Shown here one piece after another: positions 55,476 through 64,000 of a stretch of DNA of 64,000 bases. Source of the DNA: Hymenobacter tibetensis (lineage in GTDB: Bacteria; Bacteroidota; Bacteroidia; Cytophagales; Hymenobacteraceae); contig NZ_CP094669.1 in the NCBI RefSeq assembly GCF_022827545.1, positions 4,271,001 through 4,335,000 of the forward strand, in the 5' to 3' direction. Under the pieces are notes generated by a model. It was given only the letters and a program-made list of their open reading frames with translations, searched no databases and was not told the DNA's origin. A program made the position numbers and the translations under genes. The first letter of the stretch is position 1. The number at the start of each line of letters is the position of its first letter.

Positions 55476-58400
55476 TTAGAAACCGATGTTGATGCCCACT
55501 GTGTAGGTCTTGGCTTGCGGGGCCGAGTAGAAGTCGTTGCCCTGAGAGATATTACCCGACGATGGATTGGTAGGATCGAAGCTCGCTAAGTAGTCGGCAT
55601 TGACTTCGGGGTCCCAGCCAGGGTAATCGGTGAAGGTGAGCAGGTTCACGCCACTCACATATACCCGGGCAGTCTGCAAATGCACTTTCTCTAACAGACT
55701 AGTAGGCAACGTATACCCCAACGACACAGACTTCAGGCGCACATACGACCCATCGTAGAGGTAGCGCGACGACTCTTCGGTGCCATTGCCGCCAAATAGC
55801 CGGGCTTGTGGCACATCGGTGATGTCACCGGGGTTGCGCCAACGCCGGAGTTGGTCGCTCGTTTGGTTGTCGTAGCCGTTGCTTCCATTGGCCATCTGGA
55901 ACTTACCGCTGCCATCGTATACATCGTTGCCAAATACGCCCTGAAACAGTACGCTCAAGTCAATACCCTTAAACGCAAAGGTGTTGGTTACGCCACCAGT
56001 CCATTTCGGATTCGGGTTACCAATTATCACTCGCTCGGCGTCTTCGTATACGTCGGTGGTGTTCCGGCTGCGTGAGCCGTCGGCATTTACTGTATTCAGG
56101 TAATACAAGGCGTTGCCATTGGCAGGGTCTACGCCCGCGTACTCACGCCCAAAGAACACTCCTATTGGCTGGCCTTCCACTGCCCGGTTCAGGAATCCTC
56201 CCTCAATAACCTGACCGTCGAGGTTGGTAATTTTGTTTTTGTTGAAGGAAGTATTGAAACTCGTTGTCCAGGTGAAAGCACCAATCAGGTTGCGCGTGGT
56301 CAAGGCGAATTCCAATCCGCGGTTCTCCAGGTCTCCTACGTTGCGAAACTGAGACGTGAATCCTGTGGTGCCCGGCTGATTTACACTCAGTACAAGACCT
56401 TCGGTTTTCTTTTGATACACATCAACTTCGCCGCTGAACCGGTTATCAAGGAAGCCAAACTCCAATCCGGCATCCACTTGAGTGGTCGTTTCCCACTTCA
56501 AGTCGGGATTAGCTAGCTGGAAGGGACGCTGGCCCGGTACACCTGCATAGGCATTGGCTCGGTACAGGAATCGGGAAATAAAGTCGGTGAAACCTTGGTT
56601 GCCTGTGCGGCCGATGCTCACGCGCGGCTTCAGGAAGCTCAACACATTCTGCTCACTCAGGAAGCCTTCCTCCGTCAGGACCCACCCTAAGGAAGCTGCT
56701 GGGAAGAAGCCATATCGATTATTTTTGCCGAAACGCGACGAGCCATCCACTCGGAAGCTGGCGCTTAGCAGGTACTTGCTGCTGTAGGAGTAGGTTCCGC
56801 GCCCGAAATAAGACAGCAAAGAACTACTTGTTTCGGAGGAAGAACCTGCCGTAATGGAAGCGGCGCTAGTAATTTTGGTGTACGCGTCGCTGGGGAACTG
56901 TTGGGCTGTTACGCTATTCGCCTTGATGCGGCGCTCCTCATAGGCCATACCGCCTACAGCTTCCACCAGATGAACTTCGTTGAAGGTTTTCCGGAAGGTC
57001 AGGAAGTTGTTGGTGGTGTAGCGGCCGTTCACTACGTAGCGGTTGAAACCGTCGCCGCCATTAGGCCCATTGTTACGGGCAGTGATGCGCCCGGAGTATT
57101 GGTCTTCTTCCTGGTTGAGTAAGTCCACTCCTAGCTCGCTCCTTAAGGACAAGCCTGGAATGAACTCGTACTGCGCAAATACATTTCCCAGGTTGCGATA
57201 CACGGTGGAAACGTAGCTGGCTCCCGCCTCACTCAACAAAGGATTGTAGTAAACCGGATAGTTGTTGTTAGGCAAGCCGGTGGCTACATCCAACTGCCCA
57301 CTCAGCAAGCCAGTGCGCGGGTCAATTAGGGGCGAAATTGGCGACAACGCCACAATCTGCATAGGATTGCTGAACGCGTTATCGTTGGAAATACGATTGT
57401 TGCGTGTTCTTGTCAATCCAAAGTTCAAGCCGAGCGTCAGCTTGTCAGTAGCTTTTTGATCGAGGTTGACGCGGGCACTGATCTTCTCGAACTTGTTACC
57501 AATTAGAATACCTTCCTGGTCGCTGTACAAGCCTGATATATAGAAGCGCGTCTTATCGTTTCCGCCATTTATGCTCAAGTCATACTGGCTGAATGGCGCA
57601 TCTTGAAACGCCTCATCCTGCCAGTCAGTGTTGACTAGGGCTTGCTGGTAATCGTTGTTGCCGGCTGAATATCGCTGCAACCGAGATTCCACTGTGGCCA
57701 GGCGTCCTACGTTAGTTCCTGCCTCACGCATCAATTCCACGTATTCGGTTGCGTTCAGGTAGTCCCTCTTGTTGGTAGGTGTACTACCACCGAACTGATA
57801 GCCCAGCGTAAAACGGGTATCTCCGCTTTTACCCCGCTTGGTGGTGATAAGCACCACACCATTCGAAGCCCGCGAACCATAGATTGCCGAAGCCGAAGCA
57901 TCTTTCAAGACGCTAATACTCTCAATATCATTAGGGTTCAGGTCAGCAATCGGGTTTGTGGCAGCCGTAGTAGCCGATTGGTCCTCTGAGATAATTGGAA
58001 TGCCATCAATTACATACAGCGGTTGAGTGTCGCCGCTCACGGAGCTAGTGCCGCGCACCCGCACCTTGATACCCTGGCCTAACTTACCGCTAGAACTCTC
58101 AATAAACACACCGGCTGCTTTGCCTTGAATGGCTTGCTCGAAGCTGGGTACTGGTGCATTCTGTACTTCACGGCCCGATACCTGCGTTACGGCACCCGTC
58201 AGGTCGGCTTTCGACTGGGTACCATACCCTACTACCACGGCCTCGCTTAGCGCTATGGCGTCTTCTTTCAGCATCACGGCTACCGTTGTCCGGTCGCCGA
58301 CTACAACATTTTGCGTGGTGAAGCCTACCGAACTTAGTACGAGCGTAGCGCCAGGCTGTACGGTTAAGGAGAAAGAACCATCGCCGCCAGTACTGGTGCC

Positions 58401-58550
58401 GTTGGTAGTGCCTTTCTCCAGCACGGTCACGCCGGGGATGCCTGCGCCGTCGGAACCCGTTACCCGGCCACTAATGGCACGGGTTTGGGCCCAGGCTGGC
58501 GCGGCCGCTGCAACGGCGCACGCCAAAGGGATGAATAATCTTTTCTTCAT
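55476..58550 (-). CDS. SusC/RagA family TonB-linked outer-membrane channel
   Basis: A 1024-residue TonB-dependent transporter from ATG 58550. Signal peptide (ending PAWAQ), an N-terminal carboxypeptidase-regulatory-like domain (RAISGRVTGSDGAGIPGVTVLEKGT), the SusC motif EAVVVGYGTQ, a plug domain (PLYVIDGIPI, NDIESISVLKDASASAIYGSRASNGVVLITTK) and a 22-strand barrel ending in the final Phe (VGINIGF). It imports oligosaccharides, peptides or similar ligands with the SusD partner. No sigma/anti-sigma pair, hybrid two-component regulator or glycan-degrading enzymes lie beside it, so the substrate cannot be inferred. Confidence 0.95.
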   Translation of the reverse strand: MKKRLFIPLACAVAAAAPAWAQTRAISGRVTGSDGAGIPGVTVLEKGTTNGTSTGGDGSFSLTVQPGATLVLSSVGFTTQNVVVGDRTTVAVMLKEDAIALSEAVVVGYGTQSKADLTGAVTQVSGREVQNAPVPSFEQAIQGKAAGVFIESSSGKLGQGIKVRVRGTSSVSGDTQPLYVIDGIPIISEDQSATTAATNPIADLNPNDIESISVLKDASASAIYGSRASNGVVLITTKRGKSGDTRFTLGYQFGGSTPTNKRDYLNATEYVELMREAGTNVGRLATVESRLQRYSAGNNDYQQALVNTDWQDEAFQDAPFSQYDLSINGGNDKTRFYISGLYSDQEGILIGNKFEKISARVNLDQKATDKLTLGLNFGLTRTRNNRISNDNAFSNPMQIVALSPISPLIDPRTGLLSGQLDVATGLPNNNYPVYYNPLLSEAGASYVSTVYRNLGNVFAQYEFIPGLSLRSELGVDLLNQEEDQYSGRITARNNGPNGGDGFNRYVVNGRYTTNNFLTFRKTFNEVHLVEAVGGMAYEERRIKANSVTAQQFPSDAYTKITSAASITAGSSSETSSSLLSYFGRGTYSYSSKYLLSASFRVDGSSRFGKNNRYGFFPAASLGWVLTEEGFLSEQNVLSFLKPRVSIGRTGNQGFTDFISRFLYRANAYAGVPGQRPFQLANPDLKWETTTQVDAGLEFGFLDNRFSGEVDVYQKKTEGLVLSVNQPGTTGFTSQFRNVGDLENRGLEFALTTRNLIGAFTWTTSFNTSFNKNKITNLDGQVIEGGFLNRAVEGQPIGVFFGREYAGVDPANGNALYYLNTVNADGSRSRNTTDVYEDAERVIIGNPNPKWTGGVTNTFAFKGIDLSVLFQGVFGNDVYDGSGKFQMANGSNGYDNQTSDQLRRWRNPGDITDVPQARLFGGNGTEESSRYLYDGSYVRLKSVSLGYTLPTSLLEKVHLQTARVYVSGVNLLTFTDYPGWDPEVNADYLASFDPTNPSSGNISQGNDFYSAPQAKTYTVGINIGF

Positions 58551-58763
58551 GTAAACGAACCTGCAATAGGCCAATTAGAGTGAAATGGAACTATGAAATA
58601 GAGTGCTTAGCACGCCAAACACCGTAAAACCAGATGAAGCAGTTTGCAAAGTAAGGCCAAACGATGAAAAAACATTCTTTTGCTCACAATACCCCCCTAT
58701 AATTAAGGGCAAAATCCTGATTTACTAATTATGGGGTTTCGCTTAACAAAATGTACAATTGGA

Positions 58764-58790
58764 TTTGCTTAGTCGTCATGCCTACCTTTA
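58764..58790 (+). promoter_or_regulatory. Probable promoter of the RNase D gene
   Basis: TTTG at 58764-58767 and TACCTTTA at 58783-58790, one mismatch to TAnnTTTG, with 15 bases between (slightly short). Transcription would begin near 58797. Confidence 0.4.
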
Positions 58791-58815
58791 CTCGCATCAC
58801 CTACTTAACTATTCA

Positions 58816-58829
58816 GCGCTAATTAGCGC
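58816..58829 (+). promoter_or_regulatory. 14-base palindrome in the rnd leader
   Basis: GCGCTAATTAGCGC is its own reverse complement. It lies between the predicted transcription start and the rnd ATG and could be a dimeric regulator site or a small hairpin. Confidence 0.3.
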
Positions 58830-58858
58830 CGTGCTCCGTTCCCCTCTTTTCTCTGAGA

Positions 58859-60031
58859 ATGTCTAACCCCATCCAGTACCTGACCACGGCGGCCGAGGTG
58901 CAACACGCCGCTGACAGTCTGCGGACTGTTCCTCGTATTGCTATTGACCTGGAATTCGATGATATGCGCCACCGGTATGGCCGCAATCTGGCCCTGATCC
59001 AGATTTTCGACGGGGAGACGCCGTATCTCATCGACCCGCTGCCGCTCACCAATCCGGCCCATGATTTGGAGCCACTCTTCGCTATTCTTCGCGACCCAGC
59101 CGTTGAGAAGGTGTTTCACAGCTGCAAGTCTGATATTCTGCTTCTCGATGAAGTATACGGCGTACATGTTCGCCACATCACGGATACTAGCGTGCAGTAC
59201 ACGCTGTTGGCGGAGGCCGATAACAACATCTCCCTAGGCCGCCTGATTCAGGCCGAACTAGGGATTGAGGTAGACAAGGGCGAACAGAAATCGAACTGGC
59301 TGAAGCGTCCACTTACTGAAGCGCAGATGCAGTATGCCGCTAACGACGTTCTGTTCCTGTTTGAACTGGCAGATCGGCTGCGCGACAAGCTAGCGGCCCT
59401 GGGGCGTACCCACTGGGCTGAAGAGGAAAATGCTGCCCTCGAGGACGTGCGCTACTCCCGAGACGAGCGGCCTTACCTACGCATGGCCGGTAAATACCGC
59501 ATCTTACCGCAGGAACTCCCCCTGTTCCGCGACCTATACCTGCTCCGCGACCAGGTAGCCCGGCAACTAGACCGCCCACCTTATATGGTATTTGCTAACG
59601 AGCGCCTTCCCGAGCTAGTACGCGACCTGCCGCGTAACCTGAATGCGTGGAAAGCGGCTCGTGGTTTGCACCCCGAGCTCAAACGTGCCCCCTACCTCGA
59701 CCAGTTGGCTGCATTATCGGCTGAAGGTTTCGTGCCTGTACCTGAGCCTACTGCTCCTGCCGAGCAACGCCGGTTCCCGTTCCGGCGGCGGCTGACCGGT
59801 GAGAAAGCAGCCCGTGCCGACGCGCGTGAGCAACTACTTACTCAGTTGAAAACTCACGTCACCTCCGACGTCAACGGCTTTGTCGCTAACCTGGTCCTCT
59901 CCAACCGCCTGGTGGCAGACATTGTAGAGCTAGGCGCCGAGCAGGTATTACGCCCTTGGCAGAAAACCATTCTGCGCGAAACCGCTCAGCGCCACAACCT
60001 CGATTACGACTCGATAGCTCAACCTTTCTAA
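58859..60031 (+). CDS. rnd: Ribonuclease D-like 3'-5' exoribonuclease
   Basis: A 390-residue DEDDy exonuclease that trims RNA 3' ends (tRNA precursors in the family type member). Exo I has Asp30 and Glu32 (IAIDLEFD), Exo II is in FHSCKSDILLLDEVYG, and Exo III is MQYAANDVLFLFEL with the Tyr-x3-Asp of the DEDDy type. An HRDC domain follows at about 210-290 (LFRDLYLLRDQVARQLDRPP, VRDLPRN), then a basic stretch (RRFPFRRRLTGEK). Length is typical. A long hairpin lies downstream. Confidence 0.94.
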   Translation: MSNPIQYLTTAAEVQHAADSLRTVPRIAIDLEFDDMRHRYGRNLALIQIFDGETPYLIDPLPLTNPAHDLEPLFAILRDPAVEKVFHSCKSDILLLDEVYGVHVRHITDTSVQYTLLAEADNNISLGRLIQAELGIEVDKGEQKSNWLKRPLTEAQMQYAANDVLFLFELADRLRDKLAALGRTHWAEEENAALEDVRYSRDERPYLRMAGKYRILPQELPLFRDLYLLRDQVARQLDRPPYMVFANERLPELVRDLPRNLNAWKAARGLHPELKRAPYLDQLAALSAEGFVPVPEPTAPAEQRRFPFRRRLTGEKAARADAREQLLTQLKTHVTSDVNGFVANLVLSNRLVADIVELGAEQVLRPWQKTILRETAQRHNLDYDSIAQPF

Positions 60032-60082
60032 CTCCTTGATTTAACTGGAGTCCTAGGAATGCACGAATTTTCTGGTAGCTAT

Positions 60083-60130
60083 TACCCATTGAAAAAGGCT
60101 TGCCAGTTGGTGAGCCTTTTTCAATGGGTA
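60083..60130 (+). terminator. Long hairpin terminator after rnd
   Basis: Stem of at least 18 pairs (60083-60100 with 60113-60130, TACCCATTGAAAAAGGCT and its complement) with further pairing in the loop. The T-run is inside the stem, so termination efficiency is uncertain. Confidence 0.75.
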
Positions 60131-60520
60131 GAAAGTGCTTTCCAATCCGGCGCGGGGCCGCCTCAAGAGTTGCTGTGTATTCTGACCACGCCTACGGTAT
60201 AGCTCGGTTACGAACGCAATGACCGAAAATGTAAATACCTCAGCTTATCAGCAAAGGGCTGAAGATTAACATGTGGTGACACAGGAGGAAGAAATGTAGA
60301 GCAAACACAGGATCGAGCTATAACAACTAAGCGAATATCCGCTATAAACATCAAACACGCCTATCAGCATTTATTTGCGCGTTTTAAATTTTGTCCAAAA
60401 GAAACTCTCCGAAATTCTGTTCTTTGTGGGTTAATAGATGGCTGTTCACTTGCAACGCCCCACTGCCCGCCTTTTCCGTGCCCTCCCCCATCCGAAGCAC
60501 ATCGTTGTGTCCTATTGCCT
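60131..60520. other. Intergenic region upstream of the XRE regulator
   Basis: Nothing recognisable except an AT-rich TAAATTTTG near 60385 that only roughly resembles a -7 element. No gene seen. Confidence 0.4.
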
Positions 60521-62011
60521 ATGTTAAGCCACGGCCAAGTTGTCCGGTTGATTTTTGGACTGAAGTTGCGCGAGCTACGCCAAGAGCGTGGGTTCACTCC
60601 GGCCGAGCTGGCTCGTGCCTGCGACGTTTCCGTTTCGTACCTGAATGAGATAGAGAAAGGCAAGAAGTATCCTAAAGCCGACAAGATCTTGAGCCTCAGC
60701 AAGGTACTGAGTGTTAGCTACGACCAGCTCACTTCCCTGACGTTGAGCCGGCGTTTAGAGCCGATTTCAGAGCTTCTACAGTCAGAAGTGCTCAAGGAAT
60801 TCCCGCTTGAGATGTTTGGGCTGGACCCCATACGCATTGTAGAGCTAATTGCTGATGCGCCGGCGAAGATGAACGCCTTCATCAGCACCCTCTTCGAAAT
60901 AGCCCGCAACTACGAAATGCGGCAGGAAAACTTCTTTCTGGCGGCGCTACGCTCCTACCAGGAGATGCACGACAACTACTTCGAGGATTTGGAAGAGGAT
61001 GTGCGCACGTTTTGCGTGGAACAAGGCTTGAACACCGCAGCGCCCTTTGATACTACGCAGCTGGAGCGGGTGTTAGTGGAGAAATACGGCTACACCCTGA
61101 ACCGCACTACACTGGCCAACCACGCGTCCCTGGGTCGTTTGCGTTCAGTGTTTCAACCGAAAACGCGCTGCTTGTTGCTGCGGCCGGGCCTCTCCAAAGC
61201 GCAAGAGTCCTTTGTATTAGGCCGCGAGGTTGCCTTCAACTACTTGGGCTTGAAAGAGCGACCTTATGTGAATGCCACGTTTGCAGTACATTCCTTCGAC
61301 GAGGTGCTAAACAACTTCAAGGCGTCGTATTTCGCTGGGGCTCTCTTGATGGAAGAGGAAAACATGGTGCGCGACTTGCAGCAGTTCTTCGAGCTACCGC
61401 AGTGGCAACCCGAGCGCCTACAGGATTTGCTGACGCGCTACGACGTATCGCCGGAGATGTTCATGCAACGGCTAACCAACTTGTTGCCGCGCCATTTTGG
61501 GTTGCAAAGCTTGTTCTTTCTACGATTCGACCAAGCCCGTGCCACGGACGACGGCTACAAGCTGAGCAAGGAGCTACACTTGTCGCGCTTGCATAATCCG
61601 CACGGCAACGCATTACACGAACACTACTGCCGCCGGTGGATATCTATTCGGTTGGTGCAGGAAGCACGGTTGCGGGCTCTAACCGAAGCTCCGGCCTTTG
61701 TGCTGGGCGCGCAACGGTCTTGCTACCCCAACAACGATGAGTATTTGTGTTTGACATTGGCCCGCGCAGCCGGTCCTACCGAGCCAGCTGTCAGCGTAAC
61801 TGTTGGCTTACTCTGCGACGACAACCTGCGCCAGAAAATTCAGTTCCACGAGGATCCAACCATCATCCAGCGAACCGTAAATGAAACGTGCGAACGGTGT
61901 CATATCCTGAACTGCGAAGTGCGTGCTTCTGAGCCAGTGGAATTGGAACGCCGCGCCCGGCAGCAAGCCACCGAAACGGCTATTGCAGCACTAGTTAACG
62001 CCGATAAGTAA
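60521..62011 (+). CDS. XRE-family regulator with IrrE-like and DUF2083 domains (ScfR/RamB-like)
   Basis: A 496-residue transcription factor from ATG 60521. The N-terminal helix-turn-helix (about 8-65: LRELRQERGFTPAELARACDVSVSYLNEIEKGKKYPK) is the XRE type. The middle contains an IrrE/ImmA-like region in which the normal HExxH site is replaced by GREVAFNYLG, so peptidase activity is unlikely. The C-terminal DUF2083-like part has Cys-x2-Cys-x4-Cys (CERCHILNCEVRASEP). Relatives (RamB, PrpR/ScfR) sense short-chain acyl-CoA and control acetate or propionate metabolism. No such genes are nearby, so the target is open. mltG follows after about 150 bases. Confidence 0.9.
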   Translation: MLSHGQVVRLIFGLKLRELRQERGFTPAELARACDVSVSYLNEIEKGKKYPKADKILSLSKVLSVSYDQLTSLTLSRRLEPISELLQSEVLKEFPLEMFGLDPIRIVELIADAPAKMNAFISTLFEIARNYEMRQENFFLAALRSYQEMHDNYFEDLEEDVRTFCVEQGLNTAAPFDTTQLERVLVEKYGYTLNRTTLANHASLGRLRSVFQPKTRCLLLRPGLSKAQESFVLGREVAFNYLGLKERPYVNATFAVHSFDEVLNNFKASYFAGALLMEEENMVRDLQQFFELPQWQPERLQDLLTRYDVSPEMFMQRLTNLLPRHFGLQSLFFLRFDQARATDDGYKLSKELHLSRLHNPHGNALHEHYCRRWISIRLVQEARLRALTEAPAFVLGAQRSCYPNNDEYLCLTLARAAGPTEPAVSVTVGLLCDDNLRQKIQFHEDPTIIQRTVNETCERCHILNCEVRASEPVELERRARQQATETAIAALVNADK

Positions 62012-62159
62012 GCCAAGCGCGCCTGACTGACAAACCGAATCAACTTCTTTGGCAACGCACTGCCGGACCCGGCTGAAGCCGTGGCGGGAACTGCGCCAGC
62101 GGTTTTCGAGTATCATTCAACCAGCGTTGCCGTTTTTTTGCTCACCAGAACCCTCTCCT

Positions 62160-63221
62160 TTGCCAACCACCCAAGCTGCCCACTCTTCCCGCCGCTTACT
62201 CTGGTACCTCTTACTACTGGCTGTGCTTGTAACGGGGGCGGCAGCATATGCTACCTGGCGTGTACTGTGGCAGCCAAACGTGGCCGTATCGCCGTACGGT
62301 GCCCCCTACTTATACATCCGGACGGGCACCGGCTACGCGGCCGTGCTGGATTCCTTGCGACGCCATGAGCTGCTCCGCGACCTTGACACGTTTGAATGGT
62401 TGGCCGAGCAGCGAGGCTACCCGCGACGCGTACGCCCCGGCCGTTACCTCCTCGACCCGAGCCTCGGCAATGATGCCTTGCTGGACATGCTGCTACAAGG
62501 CAAGCAAGACACCCTGGCTTTCACTTTGGATGCCTTCAAATACAAGCCGCAGCTTGCACGGCAAATCAGCAAGCAAGTGGAAGCCGATTCTGCGGAGCTA
62601 CGCAAGCTTCTCAACGACAACACCTTCCTGACCCGGCGCTACCAGCTCGACACCACTACGGTGCTAACCATGTTCTTGCCGGGTTCATACCGCCTGTTCT
62701 GGAACACTTCCGCCCGCGACTTCTTGGATTCGGCAGCGGCCACGCACCGTCGGTTCTGGACGCCCGAGCGCCGGCACCGGGCCGATTCGTTGCAGTTGTC
62801 GCCTACGGAAGTGCACGTGCTGGCCAGCATCGTGCAGCGCGAGACGGCCAAGAAGGAAGACAAACCTGTTATTGCGGGGGTGTACCTGAACCGTTTGCGG
62901 CGCGGTATGCGCTTACAGGCCGACCCAACCCTGCTATGGGCCATCGGCAACTTTGGGGTGAAGCGGGTGCTTAACAAAGACAAACTCGTAGACTCGCCCT
63001 ACAATACCTACAAGCACAAAGGCCTGCCGCCGGGGCCCATCACTTCGGCTAACCGCCAGAGTTTGGATGCTGTGCTTAAGCCTGCTGCGCACCGCTACGT
63101 CTTCTTCTGCGCCCGCCCCGACGGCAGCGGCTTCTCTGATTTCGCTGAAACTTTTGCTGAACACAAGCAGAATGCCCGCCGCTACCAGCACCGCCTCGAC
63201 AGCTTGGGCATCAAGCGGTAA
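62160..63221 (+). CDS. mltG: Endolytic murein transglycosylase MltG
   Basis: Cleaves nascent peptidoglycan strands at the outer face of the inner membrane. One N-terminal helix (LLWYLLLLAVLVTGAAAYA) is followed by a LysM-like region and the YceG domain. The catalytic Glu228 is in ASIVQRETAKKED, followed by VYLNRLRRGMRLQADPT and DSPYNTYKHKGLPPGPI, all family-typical. There is no ATG in the N-terminal part. I chose TTG 62160 (353 residues, the usual family length); TTG 62049 would add 37 residues, Pro- and Arg-rich. The C-terminus is near-convergent with the edge gene. Confidence 0.92.
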   Translation: MPTTQAAHSSRRLLWYLLLLAVLVTGAAAYATWRVLWQPNVAVSPYGAPYLYIRTGTGYAAVLDSLRRHELLRDLDTFEWLAEQRGYPRRVRPGRYLLDPSLGNDALLDMLLQGKQDTLAFTLDAFKYKPQLARQISKQVEADSAELRKLLNDNTFLTRRYQLDTTTVLTMFLPGSYRLFWNTSARDFLDSAAATHRRFWTPERRHRADSLQLSPTEVHVLASIVQRETAKKEDKPVIAGVYLNRLRRGMRLQADPTLLWAIGNFGVKRVLNKDKLVDSPYNTYKHKGLPPGPITSANRQSLDAVLKPAAHRYVFFCARPDGSGFSDFAETFAEHKQNARRYQHRLDSLGIKR

Positions 63222-63231
63222 GGGCATAGCG

Positions 63232-64000
63232 CTACTGCAAGCGGTACAAGCGGAGCTGAGCGGAATCTTGGCGGGCCGCGCGCTGAAGGATCAGGGTCTG
63301 GTGGTAGCCTAGCCCAGTGTATTCAGAATGCTCGAGAAAGAAAAGCGGTGAGGTAAGCAGGGGCTCTGAAAACGCAACAAGGGCCGGCTGGCGGCGTAGC
63401 GAATCGAAACGTGGGGTGTTGGTTACTCGCCAATACGCGTCGAGCAGAACATAGTCGAACTGCTTTTTCTGCCAGTGGGCCAGTTGCTTTTCGTCGGTGA
63501 CAACGGCAATGGTATCTGTGGCGGCAAGAAAGGGGCTTAGTCCTAAGCCGAGCGTACTTACCACCCGTACCGGGCCGGGCGTGCGGGCTTGTAGCTGCTT
63601 GGCCATCGAGCCGTAGTGGGTGGTGGCGTACGCATAGACTTCTCGTTGCACTCGGTACAAGTTGAAAGCTGTAGCGGCCAGAAGTAGCACAGCCACTATT
63701 CCTTTGGACACCGAAGAAGGCAGCTTGCTGTAGCCAATCAACCGGCGTAGCGCCAGGAACGTGAGCACATAGAACAACGGATACACCAGCAGCAACCCCC
63801 GCGGCGCTTTCAGCAGCAACGACATACCCAACAGAAAGCAGCCTGCCCAAACACCCAGGTAGGTTGATAAGCCGAGAGGAACGTGCAGCCGCTTGAAACC
63901 CTGCCACCTACCTCGCGCCCACAGCACCAACCCAACTGCCAGCCCCGGCAACAACAACGGCGACTCGAAGTCCCATAGATAGCGCAGGTAGTACAGCCCA
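63232..64000 (-). CDS. Multi-spanning membrane protein (5' end outside window)
   Basis: The frame stays open to the right edge, reading GLYYLRYLWDFESPLLLPGL at the start of the visible part, so the true start lies beyond 64000. About 256 codons are seen. They comprise four or five hydrophobic helices (GLAVGLVLWARG, LGVWAGCFLLGMSLLL, LLLVYPLFYVLTFLALRR and a segment near IVAVLLLAATAF) and then a soluble C-terminal domain of about 130 residues. The layout resembles the C-terminal part of GT-C type membrane glycosyltransferases such as the protein at the left edge, but family membership is not shown. Ten bases separate it from mltG; no terminator is visible. Confidence 0.7.
   Translation of the reverse strand, partial: GLYYLRYLWDFESPLLLPGLAVGLVLWARGRWQGFKRLHVPLGLSTYLGVWAGCFLLGMSLLLKAPRGLLLVYPLFYVLTFLALRRLIGYSKLPSSVSKGIVAVLLLAATAFNLYRVQREVYAYATTHYGSMAKQLQARTPGPVRVVSTLGLGLSPFLAATDTIAVVTDEKQLAHWQKKQFDYVLLDAYWRVTNTPRFDSLRRQPALVAFSEPLLTSPLFFLEHSEYTGLGYHQTLILQRAARQDSAQLRLYRLQ

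Larger units (their letters stand above)
58551..58858. other. Divergent intergenic region, susC / rnd
   Basis: AT-rich at about 58680-58800. It holds the promoter-like element and the palindrome listed separately. No gene seen. Confidence 0.5.

Noticed and set aside
1..64000. tRNA, rRNA, insertion sequence, phage or defence genes
   Set aside because: Looked for cloverleaf-like GTTC-containing stretches, transposase/integrase motifs and terminal inverted repeats by eye; nothing convincing was found.

Overview
The window looks like a chromosomal segment of an aerobic member of the Bacteroidota, most likely a Hymenobacter-like Cytophagales bacterium. Reasons: a complete alternative complex III (ActA-F) joined to an aa3-type oxidase, a SusC/SusD pair, a type IX secretion (T9SS) C-terminal sorting domain, a GSCFA protein, and promoters of the Bacteroidota form (TTTG, then TAnnTTTG). 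The genus is an inference from overall protein character, not from a marker gene. I found no tRNA, rRNA, CRISPR array, insertion sequence or prophage.

Layout. 1-1569: 3' part of a multi-spanning GT-C-like membrane protein, open at the left edge. 1878-9544: a secreted T9SS beta-helix protein, a GH20 beta-N-acetylhexosaminidase, a CPA1 Na+/H+ antiporter, a YitT-type membrane protein and a small membrane protein. 9787-17605: a 1256-residue outer-membrane beta-barrel protein and a 1245-residue multi-spanning sensor histidine kinase. 17712-35479, all on the minus strand: a respiratory block of about 18 kb. It reads actA-actB-actC-actD-actE-actF, oxidase subunits II and I, a terminator, heme A synthase, heme O synthase, two subunit-III-like proteins, subunit IV, Sco1, DUF420, a small Cys-Thr-Met-Cys membrane protein, DUF983, terminator. 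Many junctions overlap by a few bases. A textbook Bacteroidota promoter precedes actA. Together these genes encode quinol oxidation, electron transfer to copper A, oxygen reduction, synthesis of the heme and delivery of copper.

35813-37098: ribosomal proteins S6, S18 and L9, with an unusual self-complementary spacer before rplI and a strong terminator. 37296-50164: mostly plus-strand housekeeping genes (GSCFA protein with a long basic/acidic tail, YyaL-like thioredoxin-domain protein, PriA, a predicted lipoprotein methyltransferase, QueA, an aldo/keto reductase, a lysine-rich small exported protein). Two minus-strand lipoproteins with C-terminal membrane helices interrupt them. 50295-58550: M14 carboxypeptidase, two small uncharacterised proteins, and a SusD/SusC pair without visible degradative enzymes. 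58859-63221: RNase D, an XRE regulator of the ScfR/RamB-like type, and the MltG transglycosylase. 63232-64000: another membrane protein open at the right edge.

I did not find a clearly new mobile, defence or biosynthetic system. The observations most worth following are the six-heme ActA with a tethered extra cytochrome c domain, the uncharacterised CxxC protein in the oxidase assembly genes, the predicted exported methyltransferase, the extended GSCFA protein and the rpsR-rplI spacer. Several gene starts were moved from the longest possible frame to an internal start; each case is stated in its entry.
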